A stretch of DNA of 64,000 nucleotides. It comes from DAOUCP01 sp034432155. Lineage in GTDB: Bacteria; Chloroflexota; Anaerolineae; Epilineales; Epilineaceae. Shown here piece by piece: positions 34,354-44,900 of the stretch (within the stretch, counting starts at the first letter, position 1; every line of letters begins with the position of its first letter). The notes beneath the pieces were generated by a model. That model saw only the letters and a program-made list of their open reading frames with translations. It had not been told where the DNA came from and searched no databases. The DNA is taken from contig DAOUCP010000016.1 in the NCBI GenBank assembly GCA_034432155.1, positions 11,047 to 75,046 of the forward strand. The letters are read 5' to 3'. The translations under genes were made by a program, and so were the position numbers.

Positions 34354-35139
34354 CTAGGGATGCACCAGCCGGCCTTCCATCCCGCCAGCCACCGTCAGCA
34401 CTGCCCCACTGACATGGCCGGCCAGGCGCGGCGAAGTCAGGTAGACCACCGCTTGGGCGATGTCCTCGGGCGTCGCCACTTTCCGCAGCGCCATAGTGCG
34501 CGTGGCCCGCTCCATGGCTTCTGGATCGCTCCCGAAACGTCGCGCCATCGGAGTGCGGGTCCAGCCGGGGCACACGCAGTTCACACGCCCCAGAGGTGCC
34601 AGGCGAACGATCTCGTTCTTCAGCGTCCGGGTCAGCCCGTACGTCAGGCCCGCCTTCGCTGCCGAGTAGTCGGCATGGTTCTCCTCGCCGAAGACGGCCG
34701 CCGTCGATCCGATGAGCACGATCGAGGCCCAGTCGCGTGGCACCTCCTTGAGGTGGCGCAAGTAGCCGCGACAACTGAGAAAGGCCGAGGTGAGATCGAC
34801 GTCGATGGTGGAGCGCCACTGGTCCAGCGTCATGGCATGGAGCGGCGCCGGTTCGGCTACCCAGACGCCGGCATTGGCCACCAGGGCATCGAGGCGGCCG
34901 AAGTGGCCGACGACGGTTTGGAACATCCCTTCGACACTCGCCTCGTCGCGCAGGTCACCCTGCACCGCCAGGGATTCCGTGTCCAGCTCGGCGATCAGCC
35001 GAGAGGCCACCTCGGCCTGGGAGAAGTAGTGCACGGCAACCCTGGCTCCCTCGGCAGCAAAAGCCCGAGCGGTAGCCTGGCCAATGCCCCCGGAGGCGCC
35101 GGTCACCAAGACCGTCCCGCCACGTAGCCCAGCATCCAT
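34354..35139 (-). CDS. Short-chain dehydrogenase/reductase (FabG-like)
   Basis: 261 residues, classical SDR. NAD(P) motif TGASGGIGQATA near the N-terminus, NAG in ALVANAGVW, catalytic Ser in VLIGSTAAVF and YSAAK for Tyr and Lys; PGWTRTP is the usual next block. The early HYFSQ after the second strand does not settle NADH versus NADPH. GGAGG lies 5 bases before ATG 35139. The gene stands alone, convergent with tRNA-Val; substrate unknown. Confidence 0.87.
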   Translation of the reverse strand: MDAGLRGGTVLVTGASGGIGQATARAFAAEGARVAVHYFSQAEVASRLIAELDTESLAVQGDLRDEASVEGMFQTVVGHFGRLDALVANAGVWVAEPAPLHAMTLDQWRSTIDVDLTSAFLSCRGYLRHLKEVPRDWASIVLIGSTAAVFGEENHADYSAAKAGLTYGLTRTLKNEIVRLAPLGRVNCVCPGWTRTPMARRFGSDPEAMERATRTMALRKVATPEDIAQAVVYLTSPRLAGHVSGAVLTVAGGMEGRLVHP

Positions 35140-35253
35140 GTGTTCCTCCCGGTTCGGCTGCCCCGCGGCGGCGTTGCGGCCGCACGACGGGCCTCATCTG
35201 CAAGGCGGCCATGGGCCCGCGCCCGGCAGCTGTGGGGCCGGCCGAACTGCGCT

Positions 35254-36432
35254 TCAGTCCCTCGGCACCACCACCAGCGCCAGGCGCTCAAAGGCTTGTT
35301 GCGATACAGCCACCGGACGAGCGTCCGGATCGGCGGTGAACGACCAGCTGTACGCAACGTCGTTCGTCTCGATGGTAACGGTATACCGCTGTCCCGCCTC
35401 CAGGGGCTCCTTGGGCATTACGATGATGGCGTCCCTCATGTTCAGGCCTTCCTTGCCCGGCGAGTGAGCATAGGTTGTCTCGTCAAACCAGCAGTGTGGC
35501 AGATCGCCGGAAGCATTGCGAAAGGCGGTCCGACGCACCTTCGGCGTCACCTCCCCCGTTCCCAGCTGCAGGGCCACCGGCGGACCCGTGGGCACCGCAT
35601 AGCCACGGCACTTGGGGGCCAGAAGAGGATCTGGACTCTCGCCGCCATCGTAGGACAGGTTGGGGATGGTCCCGCCATCGATGGGGTAGTACACCGGGTA
35701 GGACACACCTGGCGGCACGTCCTCGCGCCCGCGCAGCACATCGAGCGTCGCCCCGTACCGATGCCAGCCCTGGATATCCTCTTCGTACTCGCCGAAACCA
35801 CTGACGTGCAGCCGCGGGTCAATGATTCCCAACATGTGGAAAGGACCGGTCATCCAGGCATCGATCGCATCACGGTATGTTCGATACCACTGGGTGGCTC
35901 CCACTGTTGCCGACGATAGGAAGACATTCCCGTTCACGGCTGCCTCATGACCCTCCTTCGAGTAGTAAGGCTTGGAGGGACTCTCGGAATGGCCGATGAC
36001 GTTGTTCTTGACCATGTACCGCGCATGCAGGTAGCCGCCACGGCTCCAATCGGCGTTCTCCGTCACCGCCGGCAGTCGCGCCAGCCAGCGATGGTAGTTG
36101 ACATATTGCTGCCAGCGGGGCAGCCCTGACGTCGGGGTGGCCGGCGGCGTCGCGGTCGCCGTTGCCGAGGGAGGAACCGTAGGCGTGTCGGTGGGCCACA
36201 CAATGCCGGTAGCGGTTGGCAGCGCCGACGTGCGTGTCGGCACTGGCGTGGGTTCCGGCCGCGGGCTGGTAGCCCACGTGCCGTCGCGCACGGCAACCGG
36301 CAGGAAGACCCGGCTCCAGGCCGGGGCCTGCGCATCGACGGCGGAACGGAGTGGTTGGGTCAACAACGCCAGCGTCATGGCGAAAGCGAAGACTACGATC
36401 CTCAGGCGTCGAGAGCGCTGTCGACGAAACAC
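35254..36432 (-). CDS. Exported CAP (SCP/PR1)-domain protein
   Basis: 392 residues. The start GTG 36432 has GGAGG 8 bases upstream; a signal peptide (IVVFAFAMTLALLTQPLRSAVDAQA) follows. Just after cleavage comes WSRVFLPVAV, the LP motif seen at the ends of other exported proteins here, then a Pro/Thr linker and a CAP domain: VNYHRWLARLPAV, GGYLHARYMVKNNVIGHSE (one metal His), MTGPFHMLGIIDPRLHVSGFGEY. The last ~100 residues look like a beta-sandwich (YTVTIETNDVAYSWSFTAD). CAP proteins bind lipids, metals or wall material; no specific role can be given. Divergent from the carboxypeptidase gene. Confidence 0.82.
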   Translation of the reverse strand: MFRRQRSRRLRIVVFAFAMTLALLTQPLRSAVDAQAPAWSRVFLPVAVRDGTWATSPRPEPTPVPTRTSALPTATGIVWPTDTPTVPPSATATATPPATPTSGLPRWQQYVNYHRWLARLPAVTENADWSRGGYLHARYMVKNNVIGHSESPSKPYYSKEGHEAAVNGNVFLSSATVGATQWYRTYRDAIDAWMTGPFHMLGIIDPRLHVSGFGEYEEDIQGWHRYGATLDVLRGREDVPPGVSYPVYYPIDGGTIPNLSYDGGESPDPLLAPKCRGYAVPTGPPVALQLGTGEVTPKVRRTAFRNASGDLPHCWFDETTYAHSPGKEGLNMRDAIIVMPKEPLEAGQRYTVTIETNDVAYSWSFTADPDARPVAVSQQAFERLALVVVPRD

Positions 36433-36698
36433 GGCACGTTCCTCCCAGGCAAGGACCGATGGGCGCCGAGGGAGCTTCGGCAGGCTGCCCCGGCGCGCGA
36501 GGGATTTTAGCACGCACCGAGGAAGCACACCCAGCCAGCCGGTCGCCTTATTCGCTCTGCCCCGAGCCGTGCTGGGCTATACTTGCCAACCGTGGTTCCG
36601 TCTTCGCACTCCGCTCCGGCCCGGCAGAGTGCTCCTCGGACGCCGCGGTCGGGGGTAAACCGACCTTCCCATCGAGTCGCCGCCCAAGGAGAGCACGC

Positions 36699-39600
36699 AT
36701 GCGCTCACAGCCGTGGAGATGCTTAGCCCTTGCTTTGGTGAGCTTCAGCCTGCTGGCCGTTGCCAGGTCGGCCACCGTGTATGCCGCCGACCCGGTCATC
36801 GACTTGTACACTGCCACCGTCACCACTGGCGAGCTCGCCCAGCTTCGACGCGCAGGTCTCGACGTCGCCGTGACAGGCCACACGGAGAAGGGCGACAGTC
36901 GCATCGAGCTGGCTCTCTCGCCCATCGACCGCATCCGGTTGGCGGCTTCGCTGCCTACCCTGGAAGTTGCGCTGTGGCGAGCGCCCGACGGCAGCACCTT
37001 CACCGAACAGGTGCGCCACGAGGCCCAGCAGGGTTATCGGGTTTGGCGCCCTTGGGACGGGCCGGGCGGGATTCGTGAAGAGCTCCGCAGGCTGGCCGCC
37101 GAGTATCCGGAGATCTGCCAGGAAGTCGTCCTCGGGCAAACGGCGCAGGGCCGGGAACTGGTTGCCTTGCGCGTCACGGCCGACATCCGCCAGCTACCAC
37201 CAGGCAGCCGAGGAGGGGTGCTCTTCCTGTCGCTGCAGCATGCCCGCGAATGGCTGACGGTCGAGGTCAATCGCCGTCTGGTCCGCCATATCCTGTCCGC
37301 CTTTGGCCGCGATCCCCAGATCACGGCGCTCCTCGGGACCACCGAGTTGTGGTTCATCCCGGTGGTCAATCCCGATGGCTACCAGTTCACCTTCGAGCCC
37401 GACCACCGTCTGTGGCGCAAGAACCTGCGGGACAATGACGGCGACGGCCAGATCACCGAGGTTGACGGCGTTGACCTGAATCGCAACTTTGCCAGCCACT
37501 GGGGCTATGACGAGGAGGGTTCCTCGGGTATCCCCTACAGCGACGGCTACCGCGGTCCGGCACCAGCCTCGGAGGTGGAGACCCAGGTCGTGCAGTCCCT
37601 GATGGATCGGCTGGACTTCTCCTTCGCCGTGAACTACCACTCCGCAGCCGGACTGCTCTTGTACCCCATTGGCTGGCAGAGCGAGACGCAGGCGATCGAC
37701 CACCCCGTTCTGGAGGCTCTCGCCGGCACGCGCGAGCGACCGGCCATCCCAGGCTTCCGTCCTGGCCTGAGCGCCAATCTGTACATCACCAATGGCGAGA
37801 CGTGTGACTATGCGCTGACCGCCGGGACGCTTTGCTTCACGCCGGAACTCACGCCTGCACCCAGTGGGTCGGTGTTCGTGTTTCCCGACGACGAGGCGCT
37901 GGTCGAGGAGGAATTCCAGCGCAACCTGCCATTCGCCCTGGACGTGGCTCGCTCGGCTACCGACCCGGCGAACCCGGTGTCCCATCTAGGAAACGCGACC
38001 ACACCTTTTTACGTCTCGACGTTTCCCGAATCCTACGGCAGCCCGCAGCTCGTACAGGTCGATGCGGCCCGCAGTCTTGGCGAAGTCACGCTCCACTACC
38101 GCATCGGCGAAGGGCCGGTGCGAAGCGCGCCCACCGCCGAGTGGCAGGGTGGCAGGCGGTACGGGGATGTTGGCGATGTCGCCTATCGCCGGCTGCGCGG
38201 GCTCGTCGCGGACGCCCAGCCAGGCGACGAGGTGACCGTCTGGTTCGCCGCCGACGGGCGAGCAAGTCCCAGCTTCACCTTCCGCCGCGTAACGACACTG
38301 GGCAGCCGGGTACTCGTCGTCGCGGCCGAGGACTATACCGGCAGTTGGCCGGACTATCCGCGACGCGATGGACCAAGCTACTTGCAGTACTACCTCGATG
38401 CCCTCGCATCGGCTGGGTATCCAGCCGATGTCTATGACGTGGACGCTCACCAGCGCACCGCACCGTCGGTCCTCGGCGTGCTGAGCCATTACGACGCCGT
38501 CGTGTGGTACACCGGCGATGACATTGCCACCGCGCCACCGGGTAGCGCGTCCGGCTACGCATCGCGCCTGGCCAACGACTTGATGATCGCCATGCGGGAC
38601 TACCTGAACGAAGGCGGACGGCTGCTGGTGGCCGGCCGCCATGCTTTGCAGCAGTATGCCTGGGGCCTGTTATACAACCCGGAGTCGGATGCTCCGTGCC
38701 CTGCCGGTCGTGATCCCCATCCCTGCGTTAACCTGTCCGATGGCTTCGGGCGGTACTACCTGGGCGCCAACGTCCACGTGGACGGGGCAGGAGTCAACAG
38801 CGACGGCAGAGTCCATGCCGTGGTCGGGACGGGATCCCCCTTCCAAGGCTTGCGACTGACCACGCGGCTGCCTGCCGCAGGCAGCGACGAGGCCCAGGCA
38901 TTCCGCGTCACCAGCGACGTTCTACCTGTCGATCGCTTCCCGCAGTTCGCCAGCCACGGCGCGGCCCGCTACGACCGGCCCGGAGAACGGCCCCATCGCG
39001 GCGACTATGCCGTCTACTCGGGCCGAGCATCGTACTCCTACCTGCGGCTCGCTCGCGAGCTGGACTTGTCGGGATTCGATACTGCGCAACTTCGCTTCTG
39101 GGTGGCGTACGAGCTTCGTTCGCCATGGGACGCCCTGTTTGTCGAGGCCCATCATCCCGGCTCCGACGACTGGACCACGCTTCCGGACGAGAACGGCCAT
39201 ACGACGCCGGAAGCGGCGGCTAGCTGCGCCAACGGCGACTGGTTCGCCCGCTATCCCCACCTGAAGCACTACATGTCGGTCGGGGGCACGCCCGAGCGGC
39301 CAGCCTGCCTGCCCAGAGGCAGTACCGGCACCTGGAATGCCGCCACCGGTAATTCGCGGGGCGACTGGCAGGAGTGGTCCCTCGATCTCTCGGCCTACGC
39401 CGGTGATCGAGTGGAGGTGGCAATCGCCTTCGTGAGCAGCCGCGTTCCTTACCTCGGAGTCTTGCTCGACGACATCACGCTACCCGACGGGCAAACGCAG
39501 TCCTTCGAAACGGGCCTCGACGGCTGGCAGCCGAGCGCCCCAACCGAGAACGAGCCAAGCAACAACGCTGCCTTTCACCGTGCTGGAGACACGGCGTTAC

Positions 39601-39767
39601 CCCAGAGCGACCATGCTGCTATCGTGGTCACGCCGCACAGCGTCCTACTGGGCTTCGACCTCTCGAGCCTGGCTACGGCCGACCTGCGCAGGCAGCTCCT
39701 CGCCGCCGCCCTCGACTATCTATTACGCGGGACTACGCTCTGGCTGCCCTATGCTAACCGGTCTTAG
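36699..39767 (+). CDS. Exported M14 zinc carboxypeptidase with C-terminal accessory domains
   Basis: 1022 residues. Signal peptide, an N-terminal propeptide-like domain (IDLYTATVTTGELAQLRRAG), then the M14 peptidase: zinc ligands H181 and E184 (QHARE), GVDLNRNF with the substrate Arg, the third ligand His in FAVNYHSA, and the catalytic Glu in LCFTPELT. After the peptidase come a beta-sandwich, a region with SRVLVVAAEDYT that recalls ThuA/GATase-like domains, and a MAM/jelly-roll segment like those of M6/M14 peptidases (YSYLRLARELDLSGFDTAQL, DRVEVAIAFVSS). It ends LWLPYANRS. AAGGAG precedes ATG 36699; its end overlaps the convergent terC by 14 bases. No promoter is clear in the 266-base divergent gap, apart from a TATACT at about 36572. 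Confidence 0.88.
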   Translation: MRSQPWRCLALALVSFSLLAVARSATVYAADPVIDLYTATVTTGELAQLRRAGLDVAVTGHTEKGDSRIELALSPIDRIRLAASLPTLEVALWRAPDGSTFTEQVRHEAQQGYRVWRPWDGPGGIREELRRLAAEYPEICQEVVLGQTAQGRELVALRVTADIRQLPPGSRGGVLFLSLQHAREWLTVEVNRRLVRHILSAFGRDPQITALLGTTELWFIPVVNPDGYQFTFEPDHRLWRKNLRDNDGDGQITEVDGVDLNRNFASHWGYDEEGSSGIPYSDGYRGPAPASEVETQVVQSLMDRLDFSFAVNYHSAAGLLLYPIGWQSETQAIDHPVLEALAGTRERPAIPGFRPGLSANLYITNGETCDYALTAGTLCFTPELTPAPSGSVFVFPDDEALVEEEFQRNLPFALDVARSATDPANPVSHLGNATTPFYVSTFPESYGSPQLVQVDAARSLGEVTLHYRIGEGPVRSAPTAEWQGGRRYGDVGDVAYRRLRGLVADAQPGDEVTVWFAADGRASPSFTFRRVTTLGSRVLVVAAEDYTGSWPDYPRRDGPSYLQYYLDALASAGYPADVYDVDAHQRTAPSVLGVLSHYDAVVWYTGDDIATAPPGSASGYASRLANDLMIAMRDYLNEGGRLLVAGRHALQQYAWGLLYNPESDAPCPAGRDPHPCVNLSDGFGRYYLGANVHVDGAGVNSDGRVHAVVGTGSPFQGLRLTTRLPAAGSDEAQAFRVTSDVLPVDRFPQFASHGAARYDRPGERPHRGDYAVYSGRASYSYLRLARELDLSGFDTAQLRFWVAYELRSPWDALFVEAHHPGSDDWTTLPDENGHTTPEAAASCANGDWFARYPHLKHYMSVGGTPERPACLPRGSTGTWNAATGNSRGDWQEWSLDLSAYAGDRVEVAIAFVSSRVPYLGVLLDDITLPDGQTQSFETGLDGWQPSAPTENEPSNNAAFHRAGDTALPQSDHAAIVVTPHSVLLGFDLSSLATADLRRQLLAAALDYLLRGTTLWLPYANRS

Positions 39768-40731
39768 GACCATCCGACCCGCGGCAGAGGACACCCTCGC
39801 CGTCTGGCTCGACGACCCGAGGAAACGCCAACGAGGCAATCACCGACAGGCTGAGCACAATGGCAATGAACGCCAGGGAGGGCACGATCGGGATACGATA
39901 GGCGTCCGCCAGCAGCATCTTGGCGCCCACGAAGATGAGAATCACCGCCAGGCCGGGGCGGAGGTAATGGAATCGATCCACGCAGCTGGCCAAGAGGAAG
40001 TAGAGGGCGCGCAAGCCAAGGATGGCGAAGACGTTGGAGGTGTAAACGATGAAGGGCTGGCGGGTTACGGCGAAGATGGCCGGAATCGAGTCCATCGCGA
40101 ACATGAGGTCGGTGAACTCGACGACCAACACCACCACCAGCAACGGCGTGACCCAGAGCCGTCCACCCGAGCGCAGGACGAACCGGGCCCCGCGGTAGCC
40201 CCGCGTAACGCGCAGGTAGCGGCGACTGGCGTTGACGATCCAGTTCGACTCGATATCGAATTCGCGTTCCTGGTGCATCGCCATGCGCACGCCAGTCACG
40301 AGGACGAAGGCGCCGAACAGATAGGTGACCCAGTGGAAGCGCTCGATCAAGTAGGCACCGGTGAGAATGAGGGCGCCCCGCATCACCAGCGCACCCATGA
40401 TGCCCCAGAAGAGGACGCGGTGCTGGTAGGCCCGGGGCACAACGAAGGCGCCGAAGATCATCACGAAGACGAACAGGTTGTCGACGCTCAGGGACTTCTC
40501 AAGAAGGTAGCCCGTGAGGTACTCCAGCCCAGGATGTGGTCCGGCGTAGAGATAGACCCCCAGCCCGAACAGGAGGCCCAGGGAAATCCACATGGCGCTC
40601 CACGCTGCCGCCTCACGCAGACCGATCTCGTGCGCTCGGCGGTGGAAGACTCCCAAGTCGAGCGCCAGCATGGCCAGCACGAACAGGTTGAAGACAATCC
40701 AGAAGGCGATGGGGACGTCCACGCTCGGCAA
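39754..40731 (-). CDS. TerC/Alx family integral membrane protein
   Basis: 325 residues, seven to nine membrane helices. The signature LTGYLLEKSLSVDNLFVFVMIF with its intramembrane Asp, and VVEFTDLMFAMDSIPAIFAVT with a second acidic set, place it with Alx/TerC, proteins linked to manganese export and metal loading of exported enzymes. The start is probably TTG 40731 (GGGATCGGA just upstream) or GTG 40722 three codons later. A manganese-responsive yybP-ykoY leader, common before such genes, does not fit into the short leader (about 30 bases). Confidence 0.88.
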   Translation of the reverse strand: MPSVDVPIAFWIVFNLFVLAMLALDLGVFHRRAHEIGLREAAAWSAMWISLGLLFGLGVYLYAGPHPGLEYLTGYLLEKSLSVDNLFVFVMIFGAFVVPRAYQHRVLFWGIMGALVMRGALILTGAYLIERFHWVTYLFGAFVLVTGVRMAMHQEREFDIESNWIVNASRRYLRVTRGYRGARFVLRSGGRLWVTPLLVVVLVVEFTDLMFAMDSIPAIFAVTRQPFIVYTSNVFAILGLRALYFLLASCVDRFHYLRPGLAVILIFVGAKMLLADAYRIPIVPSLAFIAIVLSLSVIASLAFPRVVEPDGEGVLCRGSDGPKTG

Positions 40732-40767
40732 TCCGATCCCGGCCCGGAGCGGCAGGCTGGAATCGCC

Positions 40768-40796
40768 ATGCTAGGCTCGAGGCGCTGCCGGGTCAA
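40768..40796 (-). promoter_or_regulatory. Promoter of the TerC-like gene
   Basis: On the minus strand TTGACC (40796-40791), 17 bases, TAGCAT (40773-40768), giving a leader of about 30 bases before the TTG at 40731. Confidence 0.55.
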
Positions 40797-40937
40797 CATT
40801 TGCCGCCCCCACGGCAGCGCAACCACATCCTGGGGGCACGCGGGGCAGAAAACGCCGACCTCACGCTGGGCGCGACCGGGCCGTCCTTCGGAAAACTCCT
40901 GGCGTCGTCGGACGCACCCCCAAGGGAGCCGAAGGTA

Positions 40938-41900
40938 GTGTCGGCGCTCGAACACATCGATGGACTCATCGTGGATATGGACGGCGTCCTCTGGCTTGGT
41001 GACAAGCCCCTGCCGGGCTTGCACGCCTTCTTCGAATGGCTCACCCGGCGCTCCGTCGCCTACGTGCTGGCCACCAACAATGCCAGTCGCGAGCCAGCTT
41101 TCTACACCGCCAAGCTGGCGCGGATGGGCGTCGTTGTCACCGAGGATCGCATCCTCACGTCGGCCATGGCCACGGCCGACTGGCTGCAGCGTGCGTTGCC
41201 GCCTCGGGCCAAGGTCTTCGTGCTCGGGGAAGAGGGACTGCATCGGGCACTCGCCGGCGCCGGCTTCCAGGTCGTCCGCGAAGCGATCGCCCGTGCGCCT
41301 CACGAGAATGCCCACGCCCGGCGCCTCGCAGACCTCCCGGACACCCCCGGCGAGCCCCAAACCTTGTCGGCCCTACCCCAGGCCGGGGATTCTCTGACGG
41401 CGGTCGATGCTGTCGTAGTGGGCATCGACTTTGGGCTGAGCTACCGAGCCCTGCGGGATGCCACCCTCCTGATCCGACGTGGCGCTCGATTCGTCGGCAC
41501 CAACGGCGATCTCACCTATCCGTCGGAACTTGGCCTGGTGCCGGGGGCCGGCTCGATCCTGGCCGCGCTCCGCGCCGCCACGGGCGTCGAACCGATCATC
41601 GTCGGCAAGCCAGAGCCGCACCTCTTCGAAGCCGCCTTGCGCCGGCTTGGCCTGCCCGCGGCGAGGACGGCGATGCTGGGCGACCGGATGGACACCGACA
41701 TTGTGGGCGCCAAGCGGATGGGTCTGGCCACCATCCTCATTACCACGGGCGTCGATGATGCGACAGCGGCGCGCCAGGCCGGCCTGCGGCCTGATCTGAT
41801 CGTTTCCGGCCTTGACGAGCTCGTTCGGCTATGGCACGAGCAGCCGGCGCGCCAGCCCTCACGGCGCGGTGGGCGCACCGCTAGGCCGCGGTTTCGTTAG
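40938..41900 (+). CDS. HAD-IIA (NagD/p-nitrophenylphosphatase-like) sugar phosphatase
   Basis: 320 residues. Motif I VDMDGVLWLGDKPLPG, motif II ATNNASR, motif III GKPEPHLFEAAL and motif IV MLGDRMDTDI define the HAD-IIA group with a C2 cap (VGIDFGLSYRALRDATLLIRRG). It dephosphorylates small sugar or nucleotide phosphates. The GTG start at 40938 has AAGGGAG 9 bases upstream; the frame is open from 40800 but that part is not family-like. A Pro/Gly/Ala-rich stretch interrupts the cap near 125-150. The 3' end overlaps the convergent RND gene by 4 bases. Confidence 0.85.
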   Translation: MSALEHIDGLIVDMDGVLWLGDKPLPGLHAFFEWLTRRSVAYVLATNNASREPAFYTAKLARMGVVVTEDRILTSAMATADWLQRALPPRAKVFVLGEEGLHRALAGAGFQVVREAIARAPHENAHARRLADLPDTPGEPQTLSALPQAGDSLTAVDAVVVGIDFGLSYRALRDATLLIRRGARFVGTNGDLTYPSELGLVPGAGSILAALRAATGVEPIIVGKPEPHLFEAALRRLGLPAARTAMLGDRMDTDIVGAKRMGLATILITTGVDDATAARQAGLRPDLIVSGLDELVRLWHEQPARQPSRRGGRTARPRFR

Positions 41901-44900
41901 CTCGAACGTCCCAAGCCTTCGTACGGGCTGCCGGTGGCTGGCATGGGCTCCCCCGGGCCCATGCCTTCGTAGGGGCTGCCGGCGGGTGGCACGACCTCCC
42001 CCGGGCCCATGCCTTCGTACGGGCTGCCGGTGGCTGGCATGGGCTTCCCCGGGCCCATGCCTTCGTAGGGGCTGCCGGCGGGTGGCACGACCTCCCCCGG
42101 GCCCAAGCCAGCTGCCGGGCCGGTGGGCACGAACACTGGCCGACTGGCCAGTCCGTCCAGCAGACTGTACACCACGGGCACAATCACCAGGGTCAGAAGC
42201 GTCGAGGTGAACAAGCCGCCGATGACCACCGTTGCCAACTCGGCAGCGATGATCGCGCCTTCCGTCAGCCCCATCGCCAACGGGATCAAAGCCAACAGCG
42301 TCGCCAGGGCGGTCATCAGGATAGGGCGCAAGCGTGTCCTGCCGCCCGCAAGCAGCGCCTGATGGGCATCCAGACCCTGCCGTCGGTGCTGTTGCACGAG
42401 GTCGATCAGCACGATGGCGTTGGTGATCACAATGCCGACGAGCATCAGCATGCCGACCAGCCCCGAGATCGAGAGCGGCCGCCCTGTCACCGCCAAGGCG
42501 ATCAGAGCACCGCTGACGGCAAAGGGCAGACTGAACAAGATGGTGAAGGGGTGCACCAGCGAACCGAAGATCACGGCCATAATGAGGTAGACGATGACCA
42601 CCGAGATCAGGATGGCGTTGACGGTGTCCCCGAACGCTTGCCGCTGAATCCGGGATTCGACCCCCGGCCCCACCTCGACCCCTTCCGGCAACTCCAGGTC
42701 GTCGACGATCCGGTCCGCTGTGGCGAACACGCCGAAGGTGTCATCGGCCTCCACGCCGCCGGTAATCAGTGCTGCTCGCTCGCCGTCGATGCGGGTGATG
42801 GTCACCAGTCCAGGTCGCTCCTCGACGGTCGCGATGTCGCCCAGTAGGACGCTACCTGCTGGCCCGGCAATGGGGAAGCCGCGCAGCGCATCGATCGAGG
42901 CCACGGTACTTGGCGGTGGCCGCAACTCGACGGACAACAGCTCCGCCTGGTCGCCCTCGCCAAGGGTGACGGTGCCGAGCTCCTGAGCTTCGAACGACTC
43001 GCGCAGCGCCAGACCCACCTGCGCTGCCGTCAGCCCGTAGCGGAGGGCTCGCTGGGGATCCACGTCCACGGCGATCACGCTGCGCGCCGCCGTGAGGTTG
43101 CTCTCCAGATTGACCAGCGGCACCTTGTCGTAGTCGGTCCAATTGTCGGGATCGCGCAACGCCGCCAGCACGGCTTCGTTGGCCTCGCGGAGCGCTGCTT
43201 CGTCATCGCCCCGCAGCTCGAGATCGAAGGTGCTCGACATGGGTCCCGCCAAGCCGCCGCTGCCAACGGTGATGGTGATCGGTTCGCCCTCAAACCACAG
43301 GTCCAGATCCTCGCGTAGGCGGCCGGTTAGCCGGTTCAGGTCGCCATCGAAGTCATCGACCAGGTCGACATAGAGGGACGCCTTGGCACTATCGAGACCC
43401 GCGGCCAGGCCAAAGAAGGCCTCACCCCCGTTGCCGCCCGTGCCCACCGTCGTGAGCACCGACTCCACCTCTTCGTTGTCCAGAAGCGCGGTCTCGATGA
43501 CCCGTGCCACCTCGTCGGTCCGCTCCAGCGATGACCCAGGTTCCAGCTCCACCGCCACGTTCACCGCTGGCGGACCGAAGGACGGCAGGAACGTCTGGGG
43601 GAGGAACCGGAGCATGAACAGGCTGCCCAGGAAGAACAGGAAGGCCAGACCAAGGGTCATCCCCCGGTGGGCCAGGGCCCAGCTTAGCGTCCGACAATAC
43701 AGCTGGACCAGCCGCGACTCCCGTTCTTTGGGAAGCACGGCCGTCGACAGGAAGAGCCGCGCCAGGACCGGGACCACGGTGACGGCCACGAGGATACTTG
43801 CCGCTAAGGCGTAACTCGTGGTGAGGGCGAACGGCAGAAAGAACTGGCGCGTGATGCCGCCGACGAAGCCCAGTGGCAGGAACACCGCGATCGTCACCAG
43901 GGTGCTGGCGAAGATGGCCGTCGAAACTTGTCGCGTGCCGTCGATGATCGCCTGCAGGCGACGTTCGCCCCGCTGAAGGTGGCGATAGATGTTCTCCAGC
44001 ACGACGATCGAGTCATCCACCACGCGGCCGATCGCCACCGTGAGGCCGCTCAGCGTCAGCAAGTTCAGCGTCTGGCCGGACAAACGCAGGAACAGAAAGC
44101 CGATGCACACGGAAAGGGGAATGCTGATCGCCGTCACCAGCGTGGACCGCACCGAGAAACTCAGGAAGGCCAGAATGGCCAGGATGGCGAACACCGCGCC
44201 CAACAGCCCCTCGCGGGCAACGCCGCGCAAGGACTCCTCGATGTACGAGGCCTGCTCGAACACGGTAGTGAATTCGAGTTGCCGCAACTTGTCCTTGTCG
44301 CTCAGAACCTCGATCTCGTCGAGCACAGCGTTCACGACGGCCACCGTATTGGCCTGCTGCTCCTTTGCCACGAGCAGGCTCAGGGCCGGCTCACCATCAA
44401 GCCGGCTCAGGGTCTCGACTTCGCCCGGCGTGCGCTCGATCGTCGCCACATCACCCAGCGCCAGGGGTGCCACTGCCGCAGTCATGTCCCCCGGCGCCTC
44501 GCCCGCCCCGGCCACCTCCCCCGGCGCCTCGCCTGCCGCAGCCGACGCCCCCTCGCTCGTCGCAGCCGACCCGCCATCGCCCGGGACAGCCGACATTCCC
44601 ATCGCAGGGCTCCGGCCGCCCACGCCGCCTCCGGCTCCGGAAGCCGAACCGGCTGGCAGGAGAGGTAGAGTGCGCAGCTTGTCCAGCGAGTCAATGCGGT
44701 GGCCGGCCTGCACCAGCAAGGTCCGACCGTCACCCTGGATCGAGCCCGCTGGGAACACAATGTTGTTCGCTTGCAGCATCGACCGGATGGCGCTCAGGCT
44801 GACGCCAGCCTGGCGCAGCTTGGCAGCATCCAGGGTGATGGCGATGCGCTCCGGATTGCCGCCGACTAAGGACACCGCCGCCACGCCATCGACGGCCTCG

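Noticed and set aside
33992..34357. Plus-strand open frame across tRNA-Val
   Set aside because: It runs through the whole tRNA gene and degenerate repeats and has no recognisable product.
40732..40937. yybP-ykoY manganese riboswitch before the TerC gene or start extension of the HAD gene
   Set aside because: The terC leader is only about 30 bases from a good promoter, and no hallmark loops are seen; the HAD extension lacks family similarity.
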